A stretch of 64,000 nt of DNA from contig NZ_VLJP01000078.1 of assembly GCF_007829525.1 (NCBI RefSeq), forward strand, positions 68,042 through 132,041, read 5' to 3'. Position 1 is the first letter of the stretch; each line of letters starts with the position of its first letter. The DNA comes from Mesorhizobium sp. J18. GTDB taxonomy: Bacteria; Pseudomonadota; Alphaproteobacteria; Rhizobiales; Rhizobiaceae. The notes below the pieces were generated by a model. It was not told where the DNA came from and did no database searches. It saw nothing but the letters and a program-made list of their open reading frames with translations. This document shows positions 1-7,067 of this stretch, piece after piece. Made by a program: the position numbers and the translations under genes.

Positions 1-350
1 GCATGGGTCGGGCGCGCGAAGCAGTAGACACAGCCGTGTTCGCAGCCGCGATAGGGATTGATGGAGCGGTCGAAGGAAATGTCGGGAGATTCGTTGCGCG
101 TTATGATCCGGCGCGGCTTCTCGACCTGAACCTCGGTCTTGAAGGGCGGCAGTTCCTCCAGCGAGTTCCAGCCGTCGTCGAAGATGTGCCTTGAAACCGG
201 CTCGAAGCGGCCCGAAGGATTGATTCCGGCCGCGCGGCCCCTGCGCCGGTCGAAACCGATGCGAATGCCGCTTTCCTCTATGACTGCATTGGCCATCGTC
301 GCGCCTCCGCCTTTGAAGGCGGCAACGTCTGCGCGGCTGATCTGTTCCAT
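1..350 (-). CDS. PA0069-family radical SAM protein (N-terminal part; runs off the window start)
   Basis: Reading the minus strand from about position 350 gives an N-terminus rich in Arg and Gly ([17 protein letters not shown]), then a segment ending in [19 protein letters not shown]. The C-x3-C-x2-C cluster in that segment is the radical SAM 4Fe-4S motif. The [11 protein letters not shown] context is typical of the PA0069/SplB-like family, whose substrate is unknown. Only about 116 residues are inside the window. An in-frame ATG at 296 is an alternative start; 350 is preferred because the residues between look family-like. It is transcribed away from the glycosyltransferase-like gene that follows. 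Confidence 0.85.
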   Translation of the reverse strand, partial: MEQISRADVAAFKGGGATMANAVIEESGIRIGFDRRRGRAAGINPSGRFEPVSRHIFDDGWNSLEELPPFKTEVQVEKPRRIITRNESPDISFDRSINPYRGCEHGCVYCFARPTH

Positions 351-513
351 GTTCCGGTCTCCATAAGCCGGGTTCAGCGTGAGGCGAATCGCGCCTCAAG
401 ATGAATCTATTCCTATCCATCAAATGAGAACAAATCAAGAACTTTTGCACCTGCCACAGGTGCTGCATCGCACAACTGGCGCTCGGCTCCGCTTTCGTTT
501 ATTGGCTAACCAA

Positions 514-1041
514 ATGCTCAGTGTCCTGATAGAGACTTGCAACCATGAGGAGGAGCTGGCGAGGACATTGGCCTCGCTCGTGGGCGGCGCCGTTGAGGGC
601 GTCGTGCGCGAGGTAATCGTCTGCGACACCGGTTCCACCGACAATACGCATCTGGTCGCCGAACATGCCGGCTGCCGCTATGTCGCCGAGGGCGGGATCG
701 GCACGGCCTTGCGCCAGGCAAAGGGTGAATGGCTTGCGCTGCTGGAGCCTGGCGCCCGGCTCTGCGACGGCTGGATGGACGGCGTGCTTGACCATGTGGC
801 GCGCTCGACCGCGCCGGCATGCTTCACGCGCTCGAAGCAGGGCAGGGCAAAATTCCTGGTACGTGTCTTTTCCGCCAAGCGACCCTTGGCTGACGGACTC
901 CTGATAACGAAGCGGCAAGCGGCAGCGCTGGTACAGAAGGCCAGGCACGCCGACGACATCGCCCGCGGACTGGCCATGAAGCGGCTGGACGGGGAAATTT
1001 TCGTTGCCGGCCGGCCGGCGGCCACTTCTCAGCGGAAGTGA
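514..1041 (+). CDS. Small family-2-like glycosyltransferase (GT-A fold), 175 aa
   Basis: The N-terminus ([19 protein letters not shown]) and the [13 protein letters not shown] segment near residues 34-45 are the nucleotide-binding beginning of a GT-A glycosyltransferase. The region where active family-2 enzymes carry a DXD metal motif reads LLEPGARL (about residue 75), so that motif is not visible. The protein is also short, with no C-terminal acceptor domain. The start at 514 was chosen because the fold begins there; the frame stays open upstream to 379, but that part does not look like protein. It ends 25 bases before coaX and may be cotranscribed with it. The substrate is unknown, and a non-catalytic or altered enzyme is possible. 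Confidence 0.7.
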   Translation: MLSVLIETCNHEEELARTLASLVGGAVEGVVREVIVCDTGSTDNTHLVAEHAGCRYVAEGGIGTALRQAKGEWLALLEPGARLCDGWMDGVLDHVARSTAPACFTRSKQGRAKFLVRVFSAKRPLADGLLITKRQAAALVQKARHADDIARGLAMKRLDGEIFVAGRPAATSQRK

Positions 1042-1066
1042 AGAGAGGCGCAGGAGGAGCCGAGCC

Positions 1067-1840
1067 ATGCTTCTTGCCATTGAGCAGGGCAATACCAACA
1101 GCCTTTTCGCCATCCATGACGGCGAGCGATGGGTCGCGCAATGGCGCACCGCGACGGAAGCGAACCGCACCGCCGACGAATATGCGGTCTGGCTTGCGCA
1201 ACTCCTCAATATGGCCGGCCTGCAGCTCAAGATGCTCGATTCCTGCATCATCTCCAGCGTCGTCCCGCAATCGATCTTCAATCTCCGCAATCTCGCCCGC
1301 CGCTATCTGAATGCCGAGCCGCTGGTGATTGGCGAGAATGCGGAGCTTGGCATCCCCATACGCACCGCCAAGCCATCGGAGGTCGGCTCCGACCGCATCG
1401 TCAATGCGCTTGGCGCGCATATCGCCTATCCCGGCCCGCTTATCGTGGTCGATAGCGGCACGGCAACGACGCTCGACGTGGTCGCCGCGGACGGAGGCTT
1501 CGAGGGCGGGGCGATCGCTCCCGGTATCCATCTTTCGGTCGAAGCCCTGCATGCCGCCGCCGCCAAGCTTCCCCGCGTGGCGCTCAGAAAGCCCGAGCGC
1601 GTCGTCGGCAACGACACCGTCAGCGCCATGCAATCGGGCGTCTTCTGGGGCTATATCTGCCTCATCGAGGGCATGATCGCGCGCATCAAGGAGGAACGTA
1701 AGGAGGAGATGACGGTGATCGCCACCGGAGGCGTGGCCTCGCTCTTCTATGACGCCACCACGGTGATCGACCATTTCGACCCGGATGTCACGATCCGTGG
1801 ACTTCTGGAGATCCATCGGCGCAATACGGGTCTGGGTTAG
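1067..1840 (+). CDS. coaX: Type III pantothenate kinase
   Basis: CoaX phosphorylates pantothenate in the first step of coenzyme A synthesis. It belongs to the ASKHA fold and, unlike CoaA, is not feedback-inhibited by CoA. The protein is 257 aa, the usual length. Visible motifs are an N-terminal EQGNTN phosphate motif (residues 6-11), [11 protein letters not shown], the [12 protein letters not shown] catalytic stretch, GGAIAPGI and a late [10 protein letters not shown]. The first motif has Glu where most families have Asp. The start at 1067 follows a GGAGG-type ribosome site in CAGGAGGAGC. It lies just after the glycosyltransferase-like gene and converges on moaB. Confidence 0.93.
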   Translation: MLLAIEQGNTNSLFAIHDGERWVAQWRTATEANRTADEYAVWLAQLLNMAGLQLKMLDSCIISSVVPQSIFNLRNLARRYLNAEPLVIGENAELGIPIRTAKPSEVGSDRIVNALGAHIAYPGPLIVVDSGTATTLDVVAADGGFEGGAIAPGIHLSVEALHAAAAKLPRVALRKPERVVGNDTVSAMQSGVFWGYICLIEGMIARIKEERKEEMTVIATGGVASLFYDATTVIDHFDPDVTIRGLLEIHRRNTGLG

Positions 1841-1942
1841 AGCCGCTGCGGTTTTGTGCGCGGCAAGATCTTGGCTGCAAACGCTTCCCCGTCCGTCATC
1901 CTCGACCTCGAAGCTAAGCGAAGAGTGTTGGAATATGGGATT

Positions 1943-2503
1943 TCAGCCCGGTTTGCCCGCTCCGCGCTTCAGATGCTCGTCCAGCCGGGGCATGATCTCG
2001 ACGAAATTGCACGGCATGTGCCGGTAGTCGAACTGATCCTTCAGGATCAGGTCCCATCCGTCGCGGCAGGCGCCGGGCGAGCCAGGCAAGACAAAGACGA
2101 AGGTCTGCTGAATCAGCCCGGCGGTCGCCCGCGACTGTATGGTGGAGGTGCCGATCTTGTCATAGGAGATGCGGTGGAAGACTTCCGAAAAGCCGTCCAT
2201 GCGCTTTTCGAACAAGGGCTCCAGCGCCTCCGGGGTGACGTCGCGCCCGGTGAAGCCGGTGCCGCCCGTGGTGATCACCGCGTCGATGGCGGTGTCGGCG
2301 CACCATTGCAAGACGATGGCACGGATCGCCTCGATATCGTCGGGCACGATCTGGCGGTCCGCAACCTTATGACCCGCTTCGCTGATCCGGTCGCAAAGCA
2401 GCAGGCCTGACTTGTCGTCGGCGAGGCTGCGCGTGTCGGAAACCGTCAGGACGGCAAAGCCGACCGGGATGAAGGGGCGCCCTGCACCTTTATCGGCCAT
2501 CAT
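1943..2503 (-). CDS. moaB: Molybdenum cofactor biosynthesis protein MoaB
   Basis: This is a MoaB/MogA-fold protein that binds molybdopterin and probably adenylylates it during molybdenum cofactor synthesis. The 186-aa product has FAVLTVSDTRSLADDKSG near the start, the TTGGTGFTGRDVTPEAL signature around the middle, and FVLPGSPGA near the end. ATG codons occur at 2503 and 2500. Both lie inside the end of ispE (stop at 2490-2492), an overlap of up to 14 bp that suggests translational coupling. The pairing with ispE is probably only transcriptional, since the two pathways share no chemistry. Confidence 0.92.
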   Translation of the reverse strand: MMADKGAGRPFIPVGFAVLTVSDTRSLADDKSGLLLCDRISEAGHKVADRQIVPDDIEAIRAIVLQWCADTAIDAVITTGGTGFTGRDVTPEALEPLFEKRMDGFSEVFHRISYDKIGTSTIQSRATAGLIQQTFVFVLPGSPGACRDGWDLILKDQFDYRHMPCNFVEIMPRLDEHLKRGAGKPG

Positions 2504-3377
2504 TTCCCTCCACGGGCGCAATTCTCGTTGCGGAAACGAACCATGCCGGGGCTGCGTCCGAGATTGCCGCAGCGGCGCGCTCGGCTTCGCCTTTCGACCG
2601 GAATATGCCGAAGCAGGTGGCGCCGGAGCCGGACATGCGGGCGAGGATGGCGCCATTGTCGCGCAAGGCCTGCAGCGCATCGGCTATTTCCGGGGCCAGC
2701 GACATTGCCGGCTCCTCCAGATCGTTGCGCGTGGCGCTCAGCCAGTCGATGACGGCATCCGCGTCGCCGTCAGCCGATATGACGGGCATGGTCTGGTTGT
2801 TGGCCCTGGAAAGCGCCTGGAAGACATGCGCCGTCGCCAGTGGTACGCCCGGATTGACCAGAACGACGAAAAGGGCGGGGAAACGCTTCAGCGGCTCGAT
2901 CTTTTCGCCGATTCCGCGCGCCAGAAGGGGGCGCGCCGCGAGGCACATGGGCACGTCGGCGCCAAGCTGCAAACCGAGCCGCGCCAGTTCGGCATCCTCC
3001 GCCTCAAGCTTCCAGAGCCGCGCCAGCATGCGCATTGTGGTGGCCGCGTCGCTCGATCCGCCGCCGATGCCCGAGGCGACCGGCAGATTCTTTTCCAGCC
3101 GCAGCGCCACCGGCTGCGTTGCAGCGGCGCCGAAACGCTCGCGCAGGAGATCGCGTGCTCTGATAATGAGGTTGGCTTCGCCTATTGGAACCTGTGCCGC
3201 GTAGCGGCCGGCGACGGTGATGTCGTCGGCCTCGGCCGGTTCGGCGCTCAGATGGTCGCCGTCTTCAGCGAAGACGGCCAGGCTCTCGATCAGGTGATAG
3301 CCGTCGCTGCGCCTGCCGACGATGTGCAGCGCCAAATTGATCTTCGCCGGAGCGATGAAGGTAAGGGGCCCGGTCAT
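2490..3377 (-). CDS. ispE: 4-diphosphocytidyl-2-C-methyl-D-erythritol kinase
   Basis: IspE is a GHMP kinase that phosphorylates CDP-ME in the MEP isoprenoid pathway; dxs and ispH in this window belong to the same route. The 295-aa protein shows FIAPAKINLALHIVGRRSDGYH at its start, the ATP-binding LPVASGIGGGSSDAAT loop near residue 100, and the C-terminal MSGSGATCFGIF motif. The start at 3377 (MTGPLTFIAPAKINL) best fits the family; ATGs further upstream (3388, 3425) have no better ribosome site. It follows a 61-aa membrane protein gene by 34 bp, and its last codons overlap moaB. Confidence 0.95.
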   Translation of the reverse strand: MTGPLTFIAPAKINLALHIVGRRSDGYHLIESLAVFAEDGDHLSAEPAEADDITVAGRYAAQVPIGEANLIIRARDLLRERFGAAATQPVALRLEKNLPVASGIGGGSSDAATTMRMLARLWKLEAEDAELARLGLQLGADVPMCLAARPLLARGIGEKIEPLKRFPALFVVLVNPGVPLATAHVFQALSRANNQTMPVISADGDADAVIDWLSATRNDLEEPAMSLAPEIADALQALRDNGAILARMSGSGATCFGIFRSKGEAERAAAAISDAAPAWFVSATRIAPVEGNDGR

Positions 3378-3411
3378 ATAACAGGTCATGAGAATGGCCG
3401 CTGGACCGCGG

Positions 3412-3597
3412 TCAGTCCTTGGCAAGACGGTATTCGCCCGTCTCCGGGTCCAGTACCAGAGTGCCTTGCGTTCCGGTCGCCGCTTCCCGCTCGGCGCGGC
3501 GCACGCGGGCGGTGACGCGCTTTGCCTCGCGCATCATGGAGCGGTAGCCCAGATAGCCGGCGACACCGACAATGGCGAAAAAGATCAATTGAGGCAT
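3412..3597 (-). CDS. Small single-pass membrane protein, 61 aa, first gene of the ispE-moaB set
   Basis: The product starts with one hydrophobic segment (PQLIFFAIVGVAGYLGY), continues with an Arg-rich charged helix (MMREAKRVTARVRRAEREA) and ends in VLDPETGEYRLAKD. This looks like a small inner-membrane protein with a cytoplasmic tail. It has a strong ribosome site, GGGAGGAGGG, about 7 bases before its ATG. I recognise the general type (conserved hypothetical beside ispE in Hyphomicrobiales) but no function is known. It lies 34 bp upstream of ispE in the same orientation. Confidence 0.7.
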   Translation of the reverse strand: MPQLIFFAIVGVAGYLGYRSMMREAKRVTARVRRAEREAATGTQGTLVLDPETGEYRLAKD

Positions 3598-3831
3598 GAT
3601 CCGGTCCCTCCTCCCAAGCCCTGAATGTCGATTGGCCTCAGGTGAAGACCCATGCTATTCGCCTTGCCGCCTTATTCATAGTGCTTCGTTTCCAACATTT
3701 GCATCCCATTAATATCAGTCGCGAAGGCAAATATCAGAATAAAAACCGCCATCAACTTTATGATTTTATTGTGATTTTTGAATTTGGAATTCGATTTCCA
3801 GGCTAACATCGAACTGGTATCGAATGTCAAT
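3598..3831. other. AT-rich intergenic leader between sppA-like gene and the 61-aa gene
   Basis: The stretch from about 3670 to 3830 is strikingly AT-rich compared with everything around it, with runs such as GATTTTATTGTGATTTTTG. No RNA gene is recognisable. On the minus strand, 3809-3672 can encode a 45-residue peptide with a hydrophobic centre (LMAVFILIFAFA), but it has no ribosome site and AT-rich DNA readily gives hydrophobic codons. Confidence 0.5.
3803..3830 (-). promoter_or_regulatory. Candidate promoter for the 61-aa gene - ispE - moaB operon
   Basis: On the minus strand there is a perfect TTGACA (3830-3825), 16 bases, then TGTTAG (3808-3803). It sits just beyond the sppA-like stop and points toward the 61-aa gene, which would give a leader of about 200 nt. 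The -35 match is exact and the -10 match is partial. Confidence 0.35.
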
Positions 3832-4737
3832 TCATTCCAATAATCCGTATCGCTGCCAGAGCGCATGTTCCTCGGCGGCATCGATGATGCCGGCGGCGGC
3901 AGCGGCGGCGATTTCCGGTCCGATCTCCACACGGCCGCCCAGCAAGGCAAGGCGTCGCCCTAGCAATCCCCGCTGCGGGGCGATGAGCTGGAGCCGCGTC
4001 TTGGGGCCGTAGCGCTCCTTCAGATAAGAGCGCATGTCGCCGATCGCGTCGACCAGCCCCAGCTCCTTTCCGCGCAAACCGGTCCAGAAAAGGCCGGTGA
4101 AAAGGTCCGGATGGTCGGAGAGCTTGGCGCCGCGACGCTCCTTGACGAGATTGATGAAGGTCTCGTGCACGTCGAGCTGGATCGCTTTCAGCCGCTCGAC
4201 ATCCTCCTTCTTCTCCGGCCGGAAGGGGTCTAGCGTGACCTTGTTTTGCCCCGCGGTATGGACGCGGCGTTCGATGCCGACCTTCTTGATCAGCTCCTGA
4301 AAACCGAAGGAGGCCGACACCACGCCGATCGAGCCGACAATGGAGGAGGGATCGGCGATGATCTCGTCGCCGGAGAGTGCGATCATGTAGCCGCCGGAAG
4401 CGGCGATATCCTCGACAAAGACCAGGACTGTCTTGTTCTTCTCCGTCGCCAGGTCGCGGATGCGCCGGTAGATCAGGCGCGACTGCACCGGCGACCCGCC
4501 GGGAGAATTGATGGAAATGGCGATGGCCGGTGCATCCTTGAAGGAGAACGCCTTCTCGATCAGCCCGGCCGTCGAGGAGAGCGAAAGATGCTGCCTGAAC
4601 TGGCTTGCTCCGGCCATGATCGCGCCATGCAGGCGGATGACCGGAATGGTGACGCCTTCGGGGCGGAAGCGCTTGGGAAGCAGGCGGCTCAGGCTAGGTC
4701 TCACGGAAGGATGCTCCAGAATTGGGTCGAGATGCAT
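3832..4737 (-). CDS. S49-family peptidase (SppA/SohB-like)
   Basis: Short-form SppA-like proteases are membrane or periplasmic serine proteases that degrade signal peptides and membrane fragments using a Ser-Lys dyad. The 301-aa protein shows VIRLHGAI, INSPGGSPVQSRLIYRRI, then VEDIAASGGYMIAL with the nucleophilic Ser, and NKVTLDPFRPEKKEDVE with the likely general-base Lys. No clear N-terminal signal sequence is seen, so it may be cytoplasmic-facing. The start at 4737 (MHLDPILEHP) is where the family-like sequence begins; the upstream open frame is a shadow. It follows trmN6 by 37 bp in the same orientation. Confidence 0.9.
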   Translation of the reverse strand: MHLDPILEHPSVRPSLSRLLPKRFRPEGVTIPVIRLHGAIMAGASQFRQHLSLSSTAGLIEKAFSFKDAPAIAISINSPGGSPVQSRLIYRRIRDLATEKNKTVLVFVEDIAASGGYMIALSGDEIIADPSSIVGSIGVVSASFGFQELIKKVGIERRVHTAGQNKVTLDPFRPEKKEDVERLKAIQLDVHETFINLVKERRGAKLSDHPDLFTGLFWTGLRGKELGLVDAIGDMRSYLKERYGPKTRLQLIAPQRGLLGRRLALLGGRVEIGPEIAAAAAAGIIDAAEEHALWQRYGLLE

Positions 4738-4774
4738 GTAGGCATTTCTGCCGTTTGCGCAATGTCGGAAAGCT

Positions 4775-5557
4775 TCAATCCCCGAATAGCGAAGCGCGGC
4801 CGTTATTGATGTCGTCGGCGCGCGCCGTGAAGCTGTCCCCCTTTCCATGCAGGAAGAGGGGAGGGCGGACAGACAGGCCGCCGCGCGCCCCGGCGCGGGC
4901 GCGCACCACGATCCGGATCGCCGCCGCATCCTCGCGCGGATGGACCGGCAGGATCTCCGCATTGCCGAAGCGGCCGGCCATGGCCATCAGAATGGCATGA
5001 AGCGAGCCGGGCCGTGCGATCAGCGCGAGGCCCCCGCGCGGCTTCACGATTGCGGTTGCCGTCCTGATCCAGCGTTCGAACAGATCGTCATCCATGACAT
5101 GGGCGAGCCGCTTCAGTGCATCAGGCGTGGCGCGGTCGACACCGGCATTGAAGGGCGGGTTCATGATGGCGAAATCGAAGGAGCGGTCTTCCAGCCCTGC
5201 GGCGTTCCTTTCCTTGCCCGCAAGCGTGACATCGGCCTCCAGAATGTCGATCCTGTTCCTCAGATCCTCGTTCTGTTCGAGCGCAAGGCTCCGTCTGGCA
5301 AATTCCAGCATTTCCGGCGAACGGTCGACAAGGGTGACGCTCGAGGCGCGACAGCGAGCGACAACGGCAAAACCTGCCGCACCCGCGCCGGAACCGAGAT
5401 CGGCCAGCCTGCCTGAAAAGGAGCCGGGCACCGCGGCGGCCAGCATCATCGCATCAACGCCGGCCCGATGGCCCCGGCGCGCCGGCTGTACCAGCCAGAA
5501 GGCGCCGCGATGGAAGGCGTCGAGCGTTACCTCTTCCTCTGTCATCGCCTCATTCAT
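4775..5557 (-). CDS. TrmN6-like SAM-dependent methyltransferase
   Basis: This resembles YfiC/TrmN6, which makes N6-methyladenine at position 37 of tRNA1(Val). The 260-aa protein has SAM motif I, ADLGSGAGAAGF, at residues 52-63 and the amino-methyltransferase motif NPPF at 133-136. The VDRSPEMLEFARRS acidic loop lies between them. The start at 5557 has an upstream GGGGAAA ribosome site and overlaps the DUF2007 gene by 8 bp. An ATG at 5545 would avoid the overlap. The exact RNA substrate in this organism is inferred from family membership. Confidence 0.85.
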   Translation of the reverse strand: MNEAMTEEEVTLDAFHRGAFWLVQPARRGHRAGVDAMMLAAAVPGSFSGRLADLGSGAGAAGFAVVARCRASSVTLVDRSPEMLEFARRSLALEQNEDLRNRIDILEADVTLAGKERNAAGLEDRSFDFAIMNPPFNAGVDRATPDALKRLAHVMDDDLFERWIRTATAIVKPRGGLALIARPGSLHAILMAMAGRFGNAEILPVHPREDAAAIRIVVRARAGARGGLSVRPPLFLHGKGDSFTARADDINNGRASLFGD

Positions 5558-5777
5558 TTTCGGCCGTTTCCCCGCCGATTCCTGCATCCCGCAGAAGCCT
5601 GCGCGCTTCCGCCTCGTCGGCCGGATCGATCATGACGCGGCGCGGCAGGATGCCGAGCGAACCTTCCATGATGCTCATATTCTGGTCGGCGACGAAAAAC
5701 CCGATTTCGGCATCGCGCAGCAGGCTTTCGATGAACGAAATGAGGACGGGATCGTTGGTTCTGACGAGTTCTATCAT
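5550..5777 (-). CDS. DUF2007-family small protein
   Basis: This 75-aa protein starts MIELVRTNDPVLISFIESLL and contains DAEIGFFVADQNMSIMEGS and RRVMIDPADEAEARRLL, the pattern of DUF2007 (putative signal-transducing, PII-like fold). Family members bind no known ligand with certainty. It is the first gene of a minus-strand group with trmN6 and the sppA-like gene, overlapping trmN6 by 8 bp. It is transcribed divergently from the polyprenyl synthase. Confidence 0.85.
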   Translation of the reverse strand: MIELVRTNDPVLISFIESLLRDAEIGFFVADQNMSIMEGSLGILPRRVMIDPADEAEARRLLRDAGIGGETAENE

Positions 5778-5858
5778 GTGCGCGACGTTTGCAGGTTGAA
5801 ACAAGGTTGTAAACGCCGATGAATCCGTGCAGTGGAAGATGCCGCGCCAATTCGTCGC

Positions 5859-5888
5859 TTGCCGACCGGAAGGGCGCAGCCCTAGAAT
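5859..5888 (+). promoter_or_regulatory. Candidate promoter of the polyprenyl diphosphate synthase gene
   Basis: TTGCCG at 5859-5864 is followed after 18 bases by TAGAAT at 5883-5888. It lies about 45 bp before the TTG start, in the 154-bp divergent gap. This is a reasonable sigma-70-like match with a slightly long spacer. Confidence 0.35.
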
Positions 5889-5931
5889 TCGGTAAGGGAA
5901 GATATCGGCTTCCCGTAACGGAGCGTGAGTT

Positions 5932-6948
5932 TTGGGCGTAGTACTCAATCTGGAAGGCGGGAAACGCGAGACGGCCTCCATCAAGCGGCTCATGGAACTG
6001 ACCGCGCCCGACATGGCGCGCGTCAACGAGCTGATCCTGTCCAAGGCGGGCTCGGACGTGGAGCTCATCCCGCAGATCGCCAGGCACCTGATTTCTTCAG
6101 GCGGCAAGCGTCTTCGCCCGATGGTGACGCTCGCTGCCGCCCAGATGTTCGGCTATTCCGGTGACGGGCACGTGAAGCTGGCCACCAGCGTCGAGTTCAT
6201 GCATACGGCGACGCTCTTGCATGACGATGTGGTGGACGAAAGCAACATGCGGCGCGGCCGCGAGACCGCGCGCACCGTTTGGGGCAACCAGGCGAGCGTG
6301 CTTGTCGGCGATTTCCTGCTCGGTCAGGCCTTCCGGATGATGGTGGATGTAGGCTCGCTCGAGGCGCTGGACATCCTTTCCTCCGCCGCTTCCGTCATTG
6401 CTGAGGGCGAGGTGATGCAGCTCGGTGTGTCGAAGAATCTCGACACGACGGAGGACGAATACCTGACCGTGATCAAGGCGAAAACTGCCGCCCTCTTTTC
6501 GGCCGCTGCCGAAGTCGGCCCGGTGATCGCTGAAGCCTCGCGCAATGATCGCGCCGCACTTCGCTCTTATGGCACGAATCTCGGGCTTGCCTTTCAGCTT
6601 GTTGACGATGCGCTCGATTATGGCGGCACCACCAGCGAACTTGGGAAGAATGTCGGCGACGACTTCCGCGAGGGCAAGGTGACTCTTCCCGTCATCCTGA
6701 GCTATCGCCGCGGTTCGGCCGAGGAACGCGATTTCTGGAAGCGCGCCATCGAGAATGCGGAAACGGACGATGCCGCTCTCGAAAAGGCGATCGGCCTGAT
6801 GGCCCGCCATGGCGCGATCGGTGACACGATAGGCCGCGCAAGGCATTTCGGCGAGATCGCCCGCGATGCCCTGGCGCCGCTCAAGGACACGCCGCAGAAG
6901 ACGGCGCTGCTCGACGTCATCGACTTCTGCATCAGCCGGGTGACCTGA
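5932..6948 (+). CDS. Trans-polyprenyl (octa-/decaprenyl) diphosphate synthase
   Basis: The enzyme extends farnesyl or geranylgeranyl diphosphate with IPP to make the ubiquinone side chain, later joined to 4-hydroxybenzoate by UbiA (at 24.7 kb). The 338-aa protein has SSGGKRLRP near residues 55-63, the first Asp-rich motif DDVVD (98-102), the KAKTA motif near 183, and the second Asp-rich motif DDALD (225-229). Chain length (C40 or C50) cannot be read from the sequence; C50 is usual in this lineage. Translation appears to start at a TTG, because the conserved MGVVL beginning is there and no ATG precedes it. Confidence 0.93.
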   Translation: MGVVLNLEGGKRETASIKRLMELTAPDMARVNELILSKAGSDVELIPQIARHLISSGGKRLRPMVTLAAAQMFGYSGDGHVKLATSVEFMHTATLLHDDVVDESNMRRGRETARTVWGNQASVLVGDFLLGQAFRMMVDVGSLEALDILSSAASVIAEGEVMQLGVSKNLDTTEDEYLTVIKAKTAALFSAAAEVGPVIAEASRNDRAALRSYGTNLGLAFQLVDDALDYGGTTSELGKNVGDDFREGKVTLPVILSYRRGSAEERDFWKRAIENAETDDAALEKAIGLMARHGAIGDTIGRARHFGEIARDALAPLKDTPQKTALLDVIDFCISRVT

Positions 6949-7067
6949 GACGCTTCGACTCTATCCGAAGTGACGGATTGAAGCCTAACCGCAAAAAGGC
7001 CATGCTCTTCGGCTTGAAGGGATTGCGAATCCGTCACACTGTTCAGGGACCGATGGGAAGGGAAACG

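Noticed and set aside
3672..3809. A 45-residue hydrophobic peptide in the AT-rich leader.
   Set aside because: No ribosome site; AT-rich DNA readily gives Ile/Phe/Leu codons. It is kept only as part of the leader finding.
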